The notes: generated from the sequence alone by a model not told the origin. A stretch of DNA of 64,000 nt from Micromonospora thermarum (GCF_012034245.1 NZ_JAATEO010000002.1:124001-188000), one strand, 5' to 3'; positions 7,995 through 16,453 are shown, numbered from the stretch's first letter. Numbers and translations: made by a program.

Positions 7995-8954
7995 TCAGGG
8001 CAGGCGGGAGAACCAGCGCATCGAGCCGGCCGCCGCGCCCATGGCGAAGACCAGCCCGAGGCCGATGAACCGGGCCGAGACGTCCTGCCGCTCGGTGCGG
8101 TAGCCCACCGAGCTGCCGATGTCCTCGTAGACCGCCTTCAGCTCCTCGGCGCTGCCGGCCTCGTGGAACCGGCCGCCGGTCTCGTCGGCGACGGCGCTCA
8201 GGGTCTGCCCGTCCACCGGCACCGGAATCGGCCGGCCGAACCGGTCGACGAAACCGTTCGGGGTGCCGAACACGATGGTGTAGACCGGAACCTTCATGGC
8301 CACCGCGTCGGCCGCGGCCTCCATCGGGTCCATGCCCGCCGTGTTCGCGCCGTCCGACAGCACGACGACGCGGGCCGGCGGAGGGTTCTTCGCCGCCTGG
8401 GCGTCGAAGCTCCGCACCGCGCCGAGCGAGGTGTTGATCGCCTCCCCGATCGCCGTCCCCTGCACGCCGGTCGCGCCCTCGACCAGCCGGCCGATCCCCT
8501 CGTGCAGGGCTTCCCGGTCGGTGCTCGGCGGCACCAGCATGGCCGCGCTGCCGGCGAACGCGACCAGGCCGACGTTGAACTCGTCGGGGAGACCGTCGAC
8601 GAACGACCGGGCGGCTTCCCGGGCGGCGCTGAGCCGGTCCGGCTCCACGTCGGTGGCGAGCATCGAGGTGGAGACGTCCACCGCCACCATGACGGTCGCC
8701 CGCTCCCGGGGCACCCGCACCTCGGCCGTGGGCCGGGCGAAGCCGACCACCAGCAGCGCGAGCATGGCGAGGAAGAGCCCGGCGGGGACGTGCCGCCGCC
8801 ACGCCGGACGCTGCGGGGCGACCCGGTCGAGCAGCCGCAGGTTGGTGAAGCGCACCGCGTACCGGCTGCGGCGGCGCTGCACCAGGATGTAGCCGGCGGC
8901 CAGGGCGAGCACGCCGATCAGCAGCCACAGGCGGACGGGCGACAGCCAGATCAC
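7995..8954 (-). CDS. VWA-domain membrane protein (BatA-like)
   Basis: 319 residues. A membrane helix near 6-25, a second near 56-75, then a von Willebrand A domain with the metal-ion adhesion site DVSTSM (DxSxS) near 93 and a second conserved Asp in VLSDGANTAG. A last membrane helix lies near the C-terminus. This is the BatA-type arrangement. The GTG start at 8954 overlaps the DUF58 stop by 4 nt and has GGAGG upstream. Together with the MoxR ATPase and DUF58 protein it should form a MoxR-VWA chaperone-like system acting at the membrane; the client is not known. Confidence 0.88.
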   Translation of the reverse strand: MIWLSPVRLWLLIGVLALAAGYILVQRRRSRYAVRFTNLRLLDRVAPQRPAWRRHVPAGLFLAMLALLVVGFARPTAEVRVPRERATVMVAVDVSTSMLATDVEPDRLSAAREAARSFVDGLPDEFNVGLVAFAGSAAMLVPPSTDREALHEGIGRLVEGATGVQGTAIGEAINTSLGAVRSFDAQAAKNPPPARVVVLSDGANTAGMDPMEAAADAVAMKVPVYTIVFGTPNGFVDRFGRPIPVPVDGQTLSAVADETGGRFHEAGSAEELKAVYEDIGSSVGYRTERQDVSARFIGLGLVFAMGAAAGSMRWFSRLP

Positions 8955-9967
8955 GCGGTACCTCCCCGGGCCGTCGCGGCCGGCGCGGCGGCCAGCCGGC
9001 GTTGGCGGTGCACGTGGCGCACGATGTCCGCGGCCCAGTCCCGGTCGGTCCGCAGCGGCAGGTGCGCGGCGCCGCTGCGCCGCAGCGCCTCGCGTACCTG
9101 GTCGCGCTGGGCGGCCGCGGCGGCCGCGTACCGCTCGCGCAGCGCCGGGTCCCCGGTCCAGACGTCCCGCCGCCGGCCGCTCTCCGGGTCCATCAGGGTG
9201 ACCAGGCCGACGTCCGGCAGGTCCCACTCCCGCGGGTCGGTCACCTCGACGGCGAGCACCTGGTGGCGGACGGCCAGCCGGCGCAGGGTCCGCTCCCAGG
9301 GCGCCGCGTGTGCCGGGTCGTCGGGCAGACCGTCGAGGAAGTCCGAGACGACCACCACGAGCCCGCGCCGGGTGGCCACCCGGTGCACGGCGTCCAGCGC
9401 CTCGACCAGGTCGGGCGGCGCGAGCGGGGCGGTGTCCTCGTCGTAGCCGCCGGTACGCGGGGCGTTCAGCAGCGTCCGGAGCAGCCCGAAGAGGTGGGTG
9501 CGCCCGGTGCCGGGCGGGAACCGGCGCAGCCCGGTCGGCGTGAGCACCTGCGCGCCGAGACGGTTGCCCATCCCGGCGGTGAGGAAGCCGATCGCGGCGA
9601 CGGCGGCCACGGCGAGTTCCCGCTTGTCCAGCTCGGCGGTGCCGTACTCCATGCTGGGGCTGGCGTCGACCAGCAGCCATGTGGTCAGCTCCCGGTCGGC
9701 GTCGACCTCGCGGACGTGCGGCACGGCGGTGCGGGCGGTGACCGCCCAGTCCATCCGCCGGACCTCGTCCTCCCCGGGCCGGTACTCCCGGCTGCCGGCC
9801 GGCTCGCTGCCCGGCCCGGGCAGGAGCCCCTGGTGCTCCCCGTGCAGCAGCCCGTCCAGCCGCCGGGTCACGGTCAGCTCCAGCCGGCGCAGCCGCGCGT
9901 CCCCGGCGAGGTCGGCCACGCCGGGGTCCGGCGGCAGCGTCGCCGCCGTCCTGCCGCGCCACCTCAT
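8951..9967 (-). CDS. DUF58 domain protein
   Basis: 338 residues. It has the DUF58 hallmark SREYRPGEDEVRRMDWAVTAR near residues 60-80 and the following VDASPSM motif, a VWA-like metal site, near 104. No clear membrane segment. It starts at ATG 9967, sharing one base with the moxR stop (TGATG), and its stop overlaps the VWA gene start, so the three genes are translationally coupled. DUF58 proteins are regular partners of MoxR ATPases. Confidence 0.9.
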   Translation of the reverse strand: MRWRGRTAATLPPDPGVADLAGDARLRRLELTVTRRLDGLLHGEHQGLLPGPGSEPAGSREYRPGEDEVRRMDWAVTARTAVPHVREVDADRELTTWLLVDASPSMEYGTAELDKRELAVAAVAAIGFLTAGMGNRLGAQVLTPTGLRRFPPGTGRTHLFGLLRTLLNAPRTGGYDEDTAPLAPPDLVEALDAVHRVATRRGLVVVVSDFLDGLPDDPAHAAPWERTLRRLAVRHQVLAVEVTDPREWDLPDVGLVTLMDPESGRRRDVWTGDPALRERYAAAAAAQRDQVREALRRSGAAHLPLRTDRDWAADIVRHVHRQRRLAAAPAATARGGTA

Positions 9968-11016
9968 CAGGCCGCCGCCAGGTCCGCGGCCGGTTCCGGG
10001 TGCTCGGTGGCGACGCGGGGCGGTGGTACGGCATCGACGAGCCGCCGGACCACCGACTCGGCGGACACCCCGTCGGCGACCGCGTCGAAGGAGAGCACCA
10101 GCCGGTGGGCGAGCACCTCCACGGCCAGATCGCGGATGTCCTCGGGCAGCACGTACTCCCGGCCGTGCAGCAGCGCCTGCGCCCGCGCGGCGGCGACCAG
10201 GCCCAGGGTGGCGCGGGGGCTCGCCCCGTACGCGAGCAGCGGAGCGATCTCGGGCAGCCCGAACCGGCCGGGGTCGCGGGTGGCGAGGACGAGCCGGACC
10301 ACGTACTCGGCGAGGGCGTGGTGCACGAAGACGCGGGCCGCCCGGTCCTGGAGGTCGAGCAGCCGCTGGGGATCCAGCACCCGGCGTGGCGCGGGCCGGT
10401 CGACGCTCATCCGGTAGAGGATCGCAAGTTCCTCGTCGTCGCTCGGGTAGTCGACGACGATCTTCATCAGGAACCGGTCACGCTGTGCCTCGGGCAGCTG
10501 GTAGACGCCCTCGGACTCGATCGGGTTCTGGGTGGCCAGCACCAGGAACGGGGTGGGGACGTCCCAGCTCCGTCCGCCGATCGAGACCTGCCGCTCGGCC
10601 ATGGCCTCCAGCAGCGCGGACTGGACCTTCGCCGGAGCCCGGTTGATCTCGTCCGCGAGCACCAGGTTCGCCATGATGGGGCCCAGCTCGATGTCGAAGG
10701 TCTCCCGGGAGGCCCGGTAGATACGGGTGCCGACGATGTCCGACGGGACCAGGTCGGGGGTGAACTGGATGCGGGAGAAGCTGCCGCCCACGACCGTGGC
10801 CAGCGTCTGCGCCGCGAGCGTCTTCGCGACGCCGGGCACCCCCTCGAGGAGGCAGTGACCGTCGGCGAGGAGCGCGGTGAGCAGCCGCTCGACAAGCCGG
10901 TCCTGCCCGACGATCACGCGTCTGACCTCGGCGAGGGTCTGCTGCAGCTCGGCGCCGGTCGCGTCGGGATCGACCGCGTTGGGCATGCTGGCCAGGGTGT
11001 CCGAGATGTCCGTCAC
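9967..11016 (-). CDS. MoxR-family AAA+ ATPase
   Basis: 349 residues. Walker A GVPGVAKT at 59-66, Walker B LVLADEIN, and the family block QFTPDLVPSDIVGTRIY, followed by sensor motifs (LATQNPIESEG) and a lid domain. MoxR ATPases act as chaperones that insert metals or assemble protein complexes, usually with VWA partners. It is the first gene of the moxR-DUF58-VWA unit and possibly the S1C protease. ATG start. Confidence 0.95.
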   Translation of the reverse strand: MTDISDTLASMPNAVDPDATGAELQQTLAEVRRVIVGQDRLVERLLTALLADGHCLLEGVPGVAKTLAAQTLATVVGGSFSRIQFTPDLVPSDIVGTRIYRASRETFDIELGPIMANLVLADEINRAPAKVQSALLEAMAERQVSIGGRSWDVPTPFLVLATQNPIESEGVYQLPEAQRDRFLMKIVVDYPSDDEELAILYRMSVDRPAPRRVLDPQRLLDLQDRAARVFVHHALAEYVVRLVLATRDPGRFGLPEIAPLLAYGASPRATLGLVAAARAQALLHGREYVLPEDIRDLAVEVLAHRLVLSFDAVADGVSAESVVRRLVDAVPPPRVATEHPEPAADLAAA

Positions 11017-11131
11017 GGTGCTTGCTTCCCGTGCCGGCCGTCGGACAAACGTCGGAATTACCGCCCCGACCAGGCACGTTCCGGTCGATCCGCGTCCGGA
11101 GCGGGACGAGCCACCCAGCCGGGCGACGGGA

Positions 11132-11167
11132 ACCGGCTCCCGGCCGAGCGTGCACCCGGGAGCCGGT
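11132..11167 (-). terminator. Hairpin terminator after the secreted protein gene
   Basis: A perfect 12-bp inverted repeat (ACCGGCTCCCGG at 11132-11143, CCGGGAGCCGGT at 11156-11167) lies 11 nt past the stop at 11179 on the minus strand. It has no U-tract, as is frequent for GC-rich actinobacterial terminators. It also sits just upstream of moxR. Confidence 0.55.
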
Positions 11168-11178
11168 CCGTCCGGGGG

Positions 11179-11721
11179 TCAGACGATCTGGTGGACGACC
11201 AGGTGGAAGGGCAGGCTTCGGTTGTCGCCGTCCGATTCGCGGGTGGCCACGAAGACCGAGTTGGCCAGGTCGCGCCGGGGCGCCACCGCGATCTCCCCGC
11301 TCGGCGGGACGTACAGGTTCCGGGTGGTGCCGATGGTGGCGGTGTAGACGCCGGTGGAGACGTTCACCGGGAAGTTCACCGAGAACCAGCCGACGCCGAC
11401 CTGGGTGACCGTGGTCCCCGGGTGGGAGGAGCGGGTGACCTGCCACACCCCGGTCACCGGGTTCTGCTCGACGACCGCCGCGTACAGGGCGCCGACGGCG
11501 AGCGTGCCCGCCGCACCCTTGGCGAGGGCGGCCTTCGCCGCCGCCCGCTCGGCCCCGCTCACCGGAGGCTGGACATTCGACCGCGGCTGGCGCAGCGACT
11601 GCGCGGCCTCGGCGGGAGGTTGTGCGACCGGCTTCGCGACGGCCATCCCGCCGCCGGCGAGGGTGAGGGCCAGGACGACGAACGCGATGGTCGCGGCCTT
11701 GCGTCTGAGGATCGAGGTCAT
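11179..11721 (-). CDS. Secreted protein of unknown function
   Basis: 180 residues from ATG 11721, chosen because AGGGAG lies 8 nt before it; the frame is open further upstream but has no ribosome site there. Residues 1-30 form a signal peptide (basic start, hydrophobic core TIAFVVLALTLAGGGMAVA, cut after AxA). The mature part has a beta-rich C-terminal domain (GVGWFSVNFPVNVSTGVYTATIG) that might bind a ligand or matrix. No catalytic motif recognised. It is likely exported by the Sec route and monocistronic. Confidence 0.65.
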   Translation of the reverse strand: MTSILRRKAATIAFVVLALTLAGGGMAVAKPVAQPPAEAAQSLRQPRSNVQPPVSGAERAAAKAALAKGAAGTLAVGALYAAVVEQNPVTGVWQVTRSSHPGTTVTQVGVGWFSVNFPVNVSTGVYTATIGTTRNLYVPPSGEIAVAPRRDLANSVFVATRESDGDNRSLPFHLVVHQIV

Positions 11722-12092
11722 GACAGGACTCCCTTTTTGTGACCGTGGTGATCCGGCCGACCCGGGAATGACGGGACGGTTGGCTGACGGTTTCGCCGGT
11801 GCGGAGAATGAGCGCCATTCGCCGGGAATCATTGATCGCCGGGCGCACCGCGAATGGCGATCTCGCACCGACCGCATGGCGGCTGAGCTGCGACAACTAC
11901 TGGAAGTTGCGACACCGCAACCAGGTGGAAAGTAGCACCGTAAAAAGCCGGACGTCAATAGTCGATCACACTCGGTAAGCCCATTTCAAAAATGTGAAAA
12001 TCGAACGGCAGCCTATTCGTGAAATGCTGTCGTTCTTCATTCAGGTCCGGGCGGCCGGGCGGTGACTTCGACACACGCCCTAGGCTGCTGGC
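11722..12092. promoter_or_regulatory. AT-richer divergent promoter region
   Basis: This 371-nt gap separates the secreted protein gene (minus) from the phosphatase-family gene (plus). It holds an inverted repeat GTTGCG-ACAC-CGCAAC at 11906-11921, preceded by a related TGCGAC at 11889-11894, and a second AT-rich repeat TTTCA-6nt-TGAAA at 11984-11999. These could be operators for a dimeric regulator. No gene is seen in it. Confidence 0.4.
12081..12086 (+). promoter_or_regulatory. -10 box of a probable leaderless promoter
   Basis: TAGGCT lies 6 nt before the GTG start at 12093; there is no Shine-Dalgarno sequence. Transcription would start at the GTG. Confidence 0.55.
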
Positions 12093-13076
12093 GTGCGCGG
12101 AACGAACGGGGACGGCGGCGGGCGCGTCGCCACGATCGTCTGCTGGGCGGCCGTCGTGCCGGGCGTCGTGTGGGCGGCGGCCCGCCTGCTCGGCATGGAC
12201 CGGGGGCCGCTCGTCCAGTTGCTGGCGTTCACGCCGTACGTCGCGGCGGGCAGCCTGCTCCCGCTGGTGCTGACCGTCGCCCTGCGGCGCCGGTGGCCCG
12301 CGGTGGTCGCGGCGGTGACGACGGTGGCGCTGGTCGCCGTGGTGGCTCCCCGGGCGTTCGGCTCGGCCCCGCCGGGTGCCGAGGGGCCGACCGTCCGGCT
12401 GCTGACCGCCAACCTGCTGGCCGGCACCGCCGACGCGCGGGTGCTCGTCGACCTGGTCCGCCGGCACTCGGTGGACGTGCTCGCCGTGCAGGAGTTCACG
12501 CCGGAGATCGGTGCGGAGCTGGACCGGCTGGGCCTGGACATCCTGCTGCCGCACCGGGAGCTGCACCCGGCCAAGGGCACGCTCGGCTCCGGCGTGTACG
12601 CGCGCTTCCCGGTCAGCGCGGGCGGCGTCCGGCACAACCGTGGCGGTTGGGGTTTCGACCAGGCGTACGGGACGGTCACGGTGCCGGGCGCGCCGCCGGT
12701 CCGGGTCGAGTCGGCGCATCCCGCCGCGCCGTACGCGATCGACCAGGTCGACCACTGGCGCACGGATCTCGCGGCACAGCCGCCGGCGACCCCGGGCGGG
12801 CCGCTGAGCATCCTCGCCGGCGACTTCAACGCGACGCTCGACCACGGCCCGTTGCGCACCCTGCTCGACACCGGCTACGTGGACGCGGCCGACGCGGCCG
12901 GGGCCGGGCTCACCGGGACGTGGGGGCCGTACGACGGCGACCCCATCCCGCCGGTCACCATCGACCACGTGCTGGTGGACCGGCGGATCGCCGTCCGCGC
13001 GGTCTCCGTGCACCCCGTCCGCGGCAGCGACCACCGCGCGGTGCTGGCCGTCCTCCGCCTCCCGGCCGGCGAGTGA
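12093..13076 (+). CDS. Membrane-anchored endonuclease/exonuclease/phosphatase (EEP) family protein
   Basis: 327 residues. Three hydrophobic segments lie in the first 95 residues, then an EEP domain: LLTANLLAG near 108, VLAVQEFTPEIG near 132 (metal-binding Glu), LAGDFNATLDH near 242 and GSDHRAVLAVL at the end (catalytic His). The active domain should sit outside the membrane. Family members hydrolyse phosphodiester bonds of nucleic acids, lipids or phosphoinositides; the substrate here is unknown. The start is GTG with a leaderless-type -10 box. Confidence 0.85.
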   Translation: MRGTNGDGGGRVATIVCWAAVVPGVVWAAARLLGMDRGPLVQLLAFTPYVAAGSLLPLVLTVALRRRWPAVVAAVTTVALVAVVAPRAFGSAPPGAEGPTVRLLTANLLAGTADARVLVDLVRRHSVDVLAVQEFTPEIGAELDRLGLDILLPHRELHPAKGTLGSGVYARFPVSAGGVRHNRGGWGFDQAYGTVTVPGAPPVRVESAHPAAPYAIDQVDHWRTDLAAQPPATPGGPLSILAGDFNATLDHGPLRTLLDTGYVDAADAAGAGLTGTWGPYDGDPIPPVTIDHVLVDRRIAVRAVSVHPVRGSDHRAVLAVLRLPAGE

Positions 13077-13122
13077 GGAAGGGCCCCTTGTCACCGCCGG
13101 GGGTGCTGCAAGGGACCCTTCC
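13077..13122. terminator. Bidirectional terminator between EEP gene and cimA
   Basis: 14-nt arms GGAAGGGCCCCTTG (13077-13090) and CAAGGGACCCTTCC (13109-13122) pair with a single mismatch around an 18-nt loop. The element begins immediately after one stop codon and ends 10 nt before the other converging stop, so it can serve both genes. Confidence 0.75.
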
Positions 13123-13131
13123 TGACGCTGC

Positions 13132-14715
13132 TCACACCCGCGCCCGGTCCAGTCCGTACGTGAGGGCGTCGACGAGGGCGTGCCAGCTGGCCTCCACCAC
13201 GTTCGGGTGCACCCCGACGGTGGTCCAGTCGCGGCCGGCGCCGTCGGACGTCTCCACCAGCACCCGGGTCACCGCGCCGGTGCCGTGGCTGCCCTCCAGG
13301 ATCCGCACCTTGTAGTCGGCGAGCTCGAAGTCGCGCAGCTCCGGGTAGTGCTTCGCCAGGCCGACGCGCAGCGCCTCGTCGAGCGCGTTGACCGGGCCGT
13401 TCCCCTCGGCGGTGGCGATCACGCGCTCCCCGCGTACGCGGATCTTGACCGTCGCCTCGGAGACCACGGCGCCGTCCTCGCGGTGCTCGACCAGCACCCG
13501 GTACGACTCCAGCGCGAACGGCCGCGCGGGCGCCGCGTCCGGAAGCTCGGAGCGGACCAGCAGCTCGAACGAGGCGTCGGCGGCCTCGAAGGACCAGCCG
13601 CCGGCCTCCAGTTCCTTCACCCGGTTGGTGACCCGGGTCAGGGTCTCCGGATGGCCGGCCAGGTCCAGGCCCAGCTCGCGGCTCTTGAGCTCGACGCTGG
13701 CCCGGCCGGCCATCTCGGTGACGAGGATCCGCATGTCGTTGCCCACCACCTGTGGGTCCACGTGGTTGTAGAGCAGCGGATCCACCTTGATCGCGCTCGC
13801 GTGCAGCCCCGCCTTGTGGGCGAAGGCGGCGGCCCCGACGTAGGCCTGGTGGGTGTCGGGGGCGATGTTGGCGATCTCGGCGATGGCGTGGGAGACCCGC
13901 ACCATCTGCTCCAGGCAGCCCTCCGGTAGGACGGGCATCCCGAGCTTGAGCTGGAGGTTCGCCACGACGGCGAAGATGTCGGCGTTGCCGGGGCGCTCGC
14001 CGTACCCGTTGGCGGTGCCCTGGACGTGCCGCACGCCCGCCTCCACCGCGGCGATGGTGTTGGCCACCGCGCACGCGGTGTCGTTCTGGCAGTGGATGCC
14101 GAGCAGGTCGGGGGCGACACCGAGCCGGTCGGTGAGGTCGGCGATCGCGGCGGTGACGTGGGACGGGAGCATGCCGCCGTTGGTGTCGCAGAGCACGAAC
14201 CGCTCGGCGCCCGCGGCGAGCGCGGTCTCGACGACCGCCGCGGTGTACGCCGGGTCGTGCCGGTAGCCGTCGAAGAAGTGCTCGCCGTCGACGAACACCC
14301 GCCGCCCCTCGGCCACCAGATGGGCCACCGTGTCGTGGATCATCGCCAGGTTCTCCTTGGCGGTGGTCCGCAGCGCCCGCTCCACGTGCCGGAGGTCGGC
14401 CTTGGCGACCAGGGCGATCGCCGGCGTCTCCGCGTCGAGCAGGCCGCGTACCTGCGGGTCCTCGGCGACGGCCACCCCGGCCCGGCGGGTGGCGCCGAAC
14501 GCGACCAGCACCGCGTGCCTCAGGTCGAGTTCGGTACGCGCCCGGCGGAAGAACTCGGTGTCCTTGGGCACGGCGCCCGGCCATCCGCCCTCGATGAAGC
14601 CGACACCGAACTCGTCCAGCAGCCGGGCCACCGCGAGCTTGTCGACCACCGAGTAGCTGAGCCCCTCGCGCTGGGCGCCGTCGCGCAAGGTCGTGTCGTA
14701 GACCTGGAACGTCAT
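13132..14715 (-). CDS. cimA: Citramalate synthase
   Basis: 527 residues. Condenses pyruvate and acetyl-CoA to (R)-citramalate, the threonine-independent entry to isoleucine. The N-terminal HMGL-like TIM barrel opens with the family signature YDTTLRDGAQREGLSYSV (residues 6-23), and the metal-binding HC motif is LLGIHCQNDTACAV near 205. The C-terminal LeuA dimerisation/regulatory domain spans roughly 390-520 (KIRVRGERVIATAEGNGPVNALDEAL), the usual site of isoleucine feedback. Length matches the long CimA class (about 520-540). ATG start. A leader peptide and intrinsic terminator precede it (14,734-14,828), so expression is probably attenuated. Confidence 0.93.
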   Translation of the reverse strand: MTFQVYDTTLRDGAQREGLSYSVVDKLAVARLLDEFGVGFIEGGWPGAVPKDTEFFRRARTELDLRHAVLVAFGATRRAGVAVAEDPQVRGLLDAETPAIALVAKADLRHVERALRTTAKENLAMIHDTVAHLVAEGRRVFVDGEHFFDGYRHDPAYTAAVVETALAAGAERFVLCDTNGGMLPSHVTAAIADLTDRLGVAPDLLGIHCQNDTACAVANTIAAVEAGVRHVQGTANGYGERPGNADIFAVVANLQLKLGMPVLPEGCLEQMVRVSHAIAEIANIAPDTHQAYVGAAAFAHKAGLHASAIKVDPLLYNHVDPQVVGNDMRILVTEMAGRASVELKSRELGLDLAGHPETLTRVTNRVKELEAGGWSFEAADASFELLVRSELPDAAPARPFALESYRVLVEHREDGAVVSEATVKIRVRGERVIATAEGNGPVNALDEALRVGLAKHYPELRDFELADYKVRILEGSHGTGAVTRVLVETSDGAGRDWTTVGVHPNVVEASWHALVDALTYGLDRARV

Positions 14716-14733
14716 CGGGATCCTTTCTCAAGC

Positions 14734-14766
14734 AACAAAAAGACCCCCCGCGGATGCGGGAGGTCT
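14734..14766 (-). terminator. Intrinsic terminator in the cimA leader (attenuator)
   Basis: Read on the minus strand, an 11-bp stem (arms 14766-14756 and 14751-14741, one G-U wobble) with a 4-nt loop is followed by UUUU and further U residues. It ends 19 nt before the cimA start, so it terminates before the gene rather than after one. With the Ile/Leu-rich leader peptide upstream it fits transcription attenuation. A second short stem (GCGCGC at 14791-14796 and 14767-14772) between peptide and terminator could be the alternative fold. Confidence 0.8.
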
Positions 14767-14795
14767 GCGCGCTCGGCGGAGGGGAGGCCGGCGCG

Positions 14796-14828
14796 CTAGG
14801 TGGCAATAATCAGGATGGTGCTGGTCAC
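14796..14828 (-). CDS. cimA leader peptide (MTSTILIIAT)
   Basis: A 10-codon frame starting with GTG reads M-T-S-T-I-L-I-I-A-T and stops at TAG, 30 nt before the terminator stem. Four of its last six codons are Ile or Leu, two of them the rarer ATT, and cimA makes an isoleucine precursor, so ribosome stalling would report the supply of the end product. No Shine-Dalgarno sequence is seen, but CACAGT lies 7 nt upstream as a possible -10 box of a leaderless transcript. The frame is open further upstream (TVTIV) and a TTG start there is possible. Confidence 0.72.
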   Translation of the reverse strand: MTSTILIIAT

Positions 14829-15051
14829 GATCGTTACTGTGCCACCCGGGCGCTGGTTTTGGGAGCGCAATCCACATTCCGGGACGGTGACGGAGGGTCG
14901 CCATACCCCACCGAGTTCGGCGAGCCGCCCGAAATCCGACGTTGGTGATCAGCTCATAGGTCACCCGGCCGCCCATCAGTCGGAGACACCGCTGCGGAAG
15001 CATCTGGAACTGATCCAGTTACCGGCTTCGTGCCGCTGTCAAGGAGGACCT

Positions 15052-15310
15052 GTGCTCACTGTCGGTGACCGCTTCCCCGAGTACGAACTCACCGCCTGCG
15101 TGTCGCTCGAGGCCGACAAAGGCGTTCGAGACGATCAACCACAAGTCGTACGAGGGCAAGTGGCGGGTCGTGTTCTTCTGGCCGAAGGACTTCACGTTCG
15201 TCTGCCCGACGGAGATCGCCGAGTTCGGCCGGCTCAACGGCGAGTTCGCCGACCGGGACGCCCAGGTCCTCGGTGTGTCGGTGGACAACGAGTTCGTCCA
15301 CTACGCCTGA
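15052..15310 (+). pseudogene. ahpC: Broken alkyl hydroperoxide reductase C (ahpC), frameshifted and truncated
   Basis: The start is clear: GTG 15052 with AAGGAGG upstream, then MLTVGDRFPEYELTACVS. After about 23 codons the frame shifts by one: the run GACAAAGG has an extra A compared with the expected GAC AAG GCG. The next frame reads AFETINHKSYEGKWRVVFFW and holds the peroxidatic Cys in FTFVCPTEIAEFG. It stops at 15310, after VDNEFVHYA, although AhpC is about 185 residues; roughly the last 100, including the resolving Cys, are missing. AhpC is a peroxiredoxin that reduces peroxides, reduced here by AhpD. The intact ahpD begins 3 nt later, so the missing part looks deleted. Confidence 0.88.
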
Positions 15311-15312
15311 TC

Positions 15313-15843
15313 ATGGGTCTCGACGCGGTGAAGGCGGCTCTTCCCGAGTACGCCAAGGACATCAAGCTGAACCTCGGCTCGACCATCGGCACCTCCACCC
15401 TGAAGCCGGAGCAGGCCTGGGGCACCGCCCTGGCCTGCGCGGTCGCGGCGCGCAACGCCGTGGTGCTGAGGGAGGTCGCCGAGGAGGCCGCCGCCCACCT
15501 CGGGCCGGAGACGGTCGAGGCGGCCAAGGGCGCCGCCGCGATCATGGCGATGAACAACGTCTACTACCGGGCCAAGCACCTGATTGGCGACGAGCAGTAC
15601 CAGTCGATCCCGGCGCGGCTGCGGATGCAGATCATCGCCCGGCCGGACGTGGAGAAGGCCGACTTCGAGCTGTGGTGCCTCGCCGTCTCGGCGATCACCG
15701 GCTGCGGTGTCTGCCTGGAGTCGCACGAGAAGACCCTGCGCGCCGCCGGCTTCAGCCGCGAGCAGGTGCACGAGGGGCTCCGCATCGCCGCCGTCGTGCA
15801 CGCCGCCGCGGTGACGCTCGACGCGGAGGCCGCACTCGCCTGA
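15313..15843 (+). CDS. ahpD: Alkyl hydroperoxidase D
   Basis: 176 residues, the usual AhpD length. The active-site CxxC is in ITGCGVCLESHEKTLRAAG (about residues 130-148) with the conserved His two residues further on after a Ser/Glu. AhpD passes electrons from lipoamide to AhpC and has weak peroxidase activity itself. ATG 15313 is the natural start (MGLDAVKAALPEYAKDIKLN). No frameshift is seen here, unlike the ahpC remnant just upstream. No oxyR-like gene is present nearby. A strong terminator follows. Confidence 0.92.
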   Translation: MGLDAVKAALPEYAKDIKLNLGSTIGTSTLKPEQAWGTALACAVAARNAVVLREVAEEAAAHLGPETVEAAKGAAAIMAMNNVYYRAKHLIGDEQYQSIPARLRMQIIARPDVEKADFELWCLAVSAITGCGVCLESHEKTLRAAGFSREQVHEGLRIAAVVHAAAVTLDAEAALA

Positions 15844-15853
15844 GCGCGGTCGG

Positions 15854-15887
15854 AAGGGCCGGCCGGTGCGGACCGGCCGGCCCTTTT
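15854..15887 (+). terminator. Intrinsic terminator of ahpD
   Basis: Perfect 13-bp stem AAGGGCCGGCCGG (15854-15866) / CCGGCCGGCCCTT (15873-15885), 6-nt loop, then a T run (15884-15887). It starts 11 nt after the ahpD stop. Confidence 0.85.
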
Positions 15888-15981
15888 CCGTGATTGCGGG
15901 TGTACCGATCTCGACACCGGGTAGGACATGGGGCTGACAGGCACCAACCCCCGATCAGTCGAGTAGAGGAGATGAAACGCC

Positions 15982-16437
15982 ATGGAGCGGCTCGACCCTC
16001 GAACGACCCACGGGACGCCGGACCCGCTCGTCGCGGGTGGTCAGGACGCCTTCCCGGGCACGCCCGGCGGCACCTTCGACCCGTGGCGCTACCGGGAGGA
16101 CGCCGGGGTGACCGGCGCCGACCTGGTGGGCTACAAGGTCGAGGCGACTGACGGCAGCATCGGCAAGGTGGACCGGGCCAGCCACGAGGTCAACTCCAGT
16201 TACCTCGTGGTCGACACCGGTCCGTGGATCTTCGGCAAGAAGGTCATGATCCCGGCCGGCACCGTCAACCACGTCGACCACGACGAGCGGAAGGTCTACG
16301 TCGACCGGAGCAAGGACCAGATCAAGGCCGCGCCCGAGTTCGACGAGACCGCCGACACCGACCCGGCCTACCGGGACAAGCTCGGTGGTTACTACGGCGA
16401 CACGTACTCGGCCATCCCGCCGGGTACCGCCAGGTGA
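15982..16437 (+). CDS. PRC-barrel domain protein
   Basis: 151 residues. The N-terminal part is polar and probably flexible. The PRC-barrel runs from about 48 to 110: GADLVGYKVEATDGSIGKVDRAS, then YLVVDTGPWIFGKKVMIPAGTVNHVD. The tail is rich in acidic residues and Tyr. PRC-barrel proteins of this small actinobacterial type are often stress-linked and of unknown function. ATG start with AGAGGAG about 10 nt upstream. A hairpin terminator follows the stop. Confidence 0.85.
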   Translation: MERLDPRTTHGTPDPLVAGGQDAFPGTPGGTFDPWRYREDAGVTGADLVGYKVEATDGSIGKVDRASHEVNSSYLVVDTGPWIFGKKVMIPAGTVNHVDHDERKVYVDRSKDQIKAAPEFDETADTDPAYRDKLGGYYGDTYSAIPPGTAR

Positions 16438-16453
16438 CGGTGATCCTGTTCGA

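Noticed and set aside
14800..15050. Plus-strand frame MAIIRMVLVTIVTVPP that looks like a branched-chain leader peptide
   Set aside because: It is opposite the minus-strand leader MTSTILIIAT. It has no terminator or target gene after it on its strand (ahpC follows 220 nt later), and it runs on as a long frame into ahpC, so it is a mirror effect.
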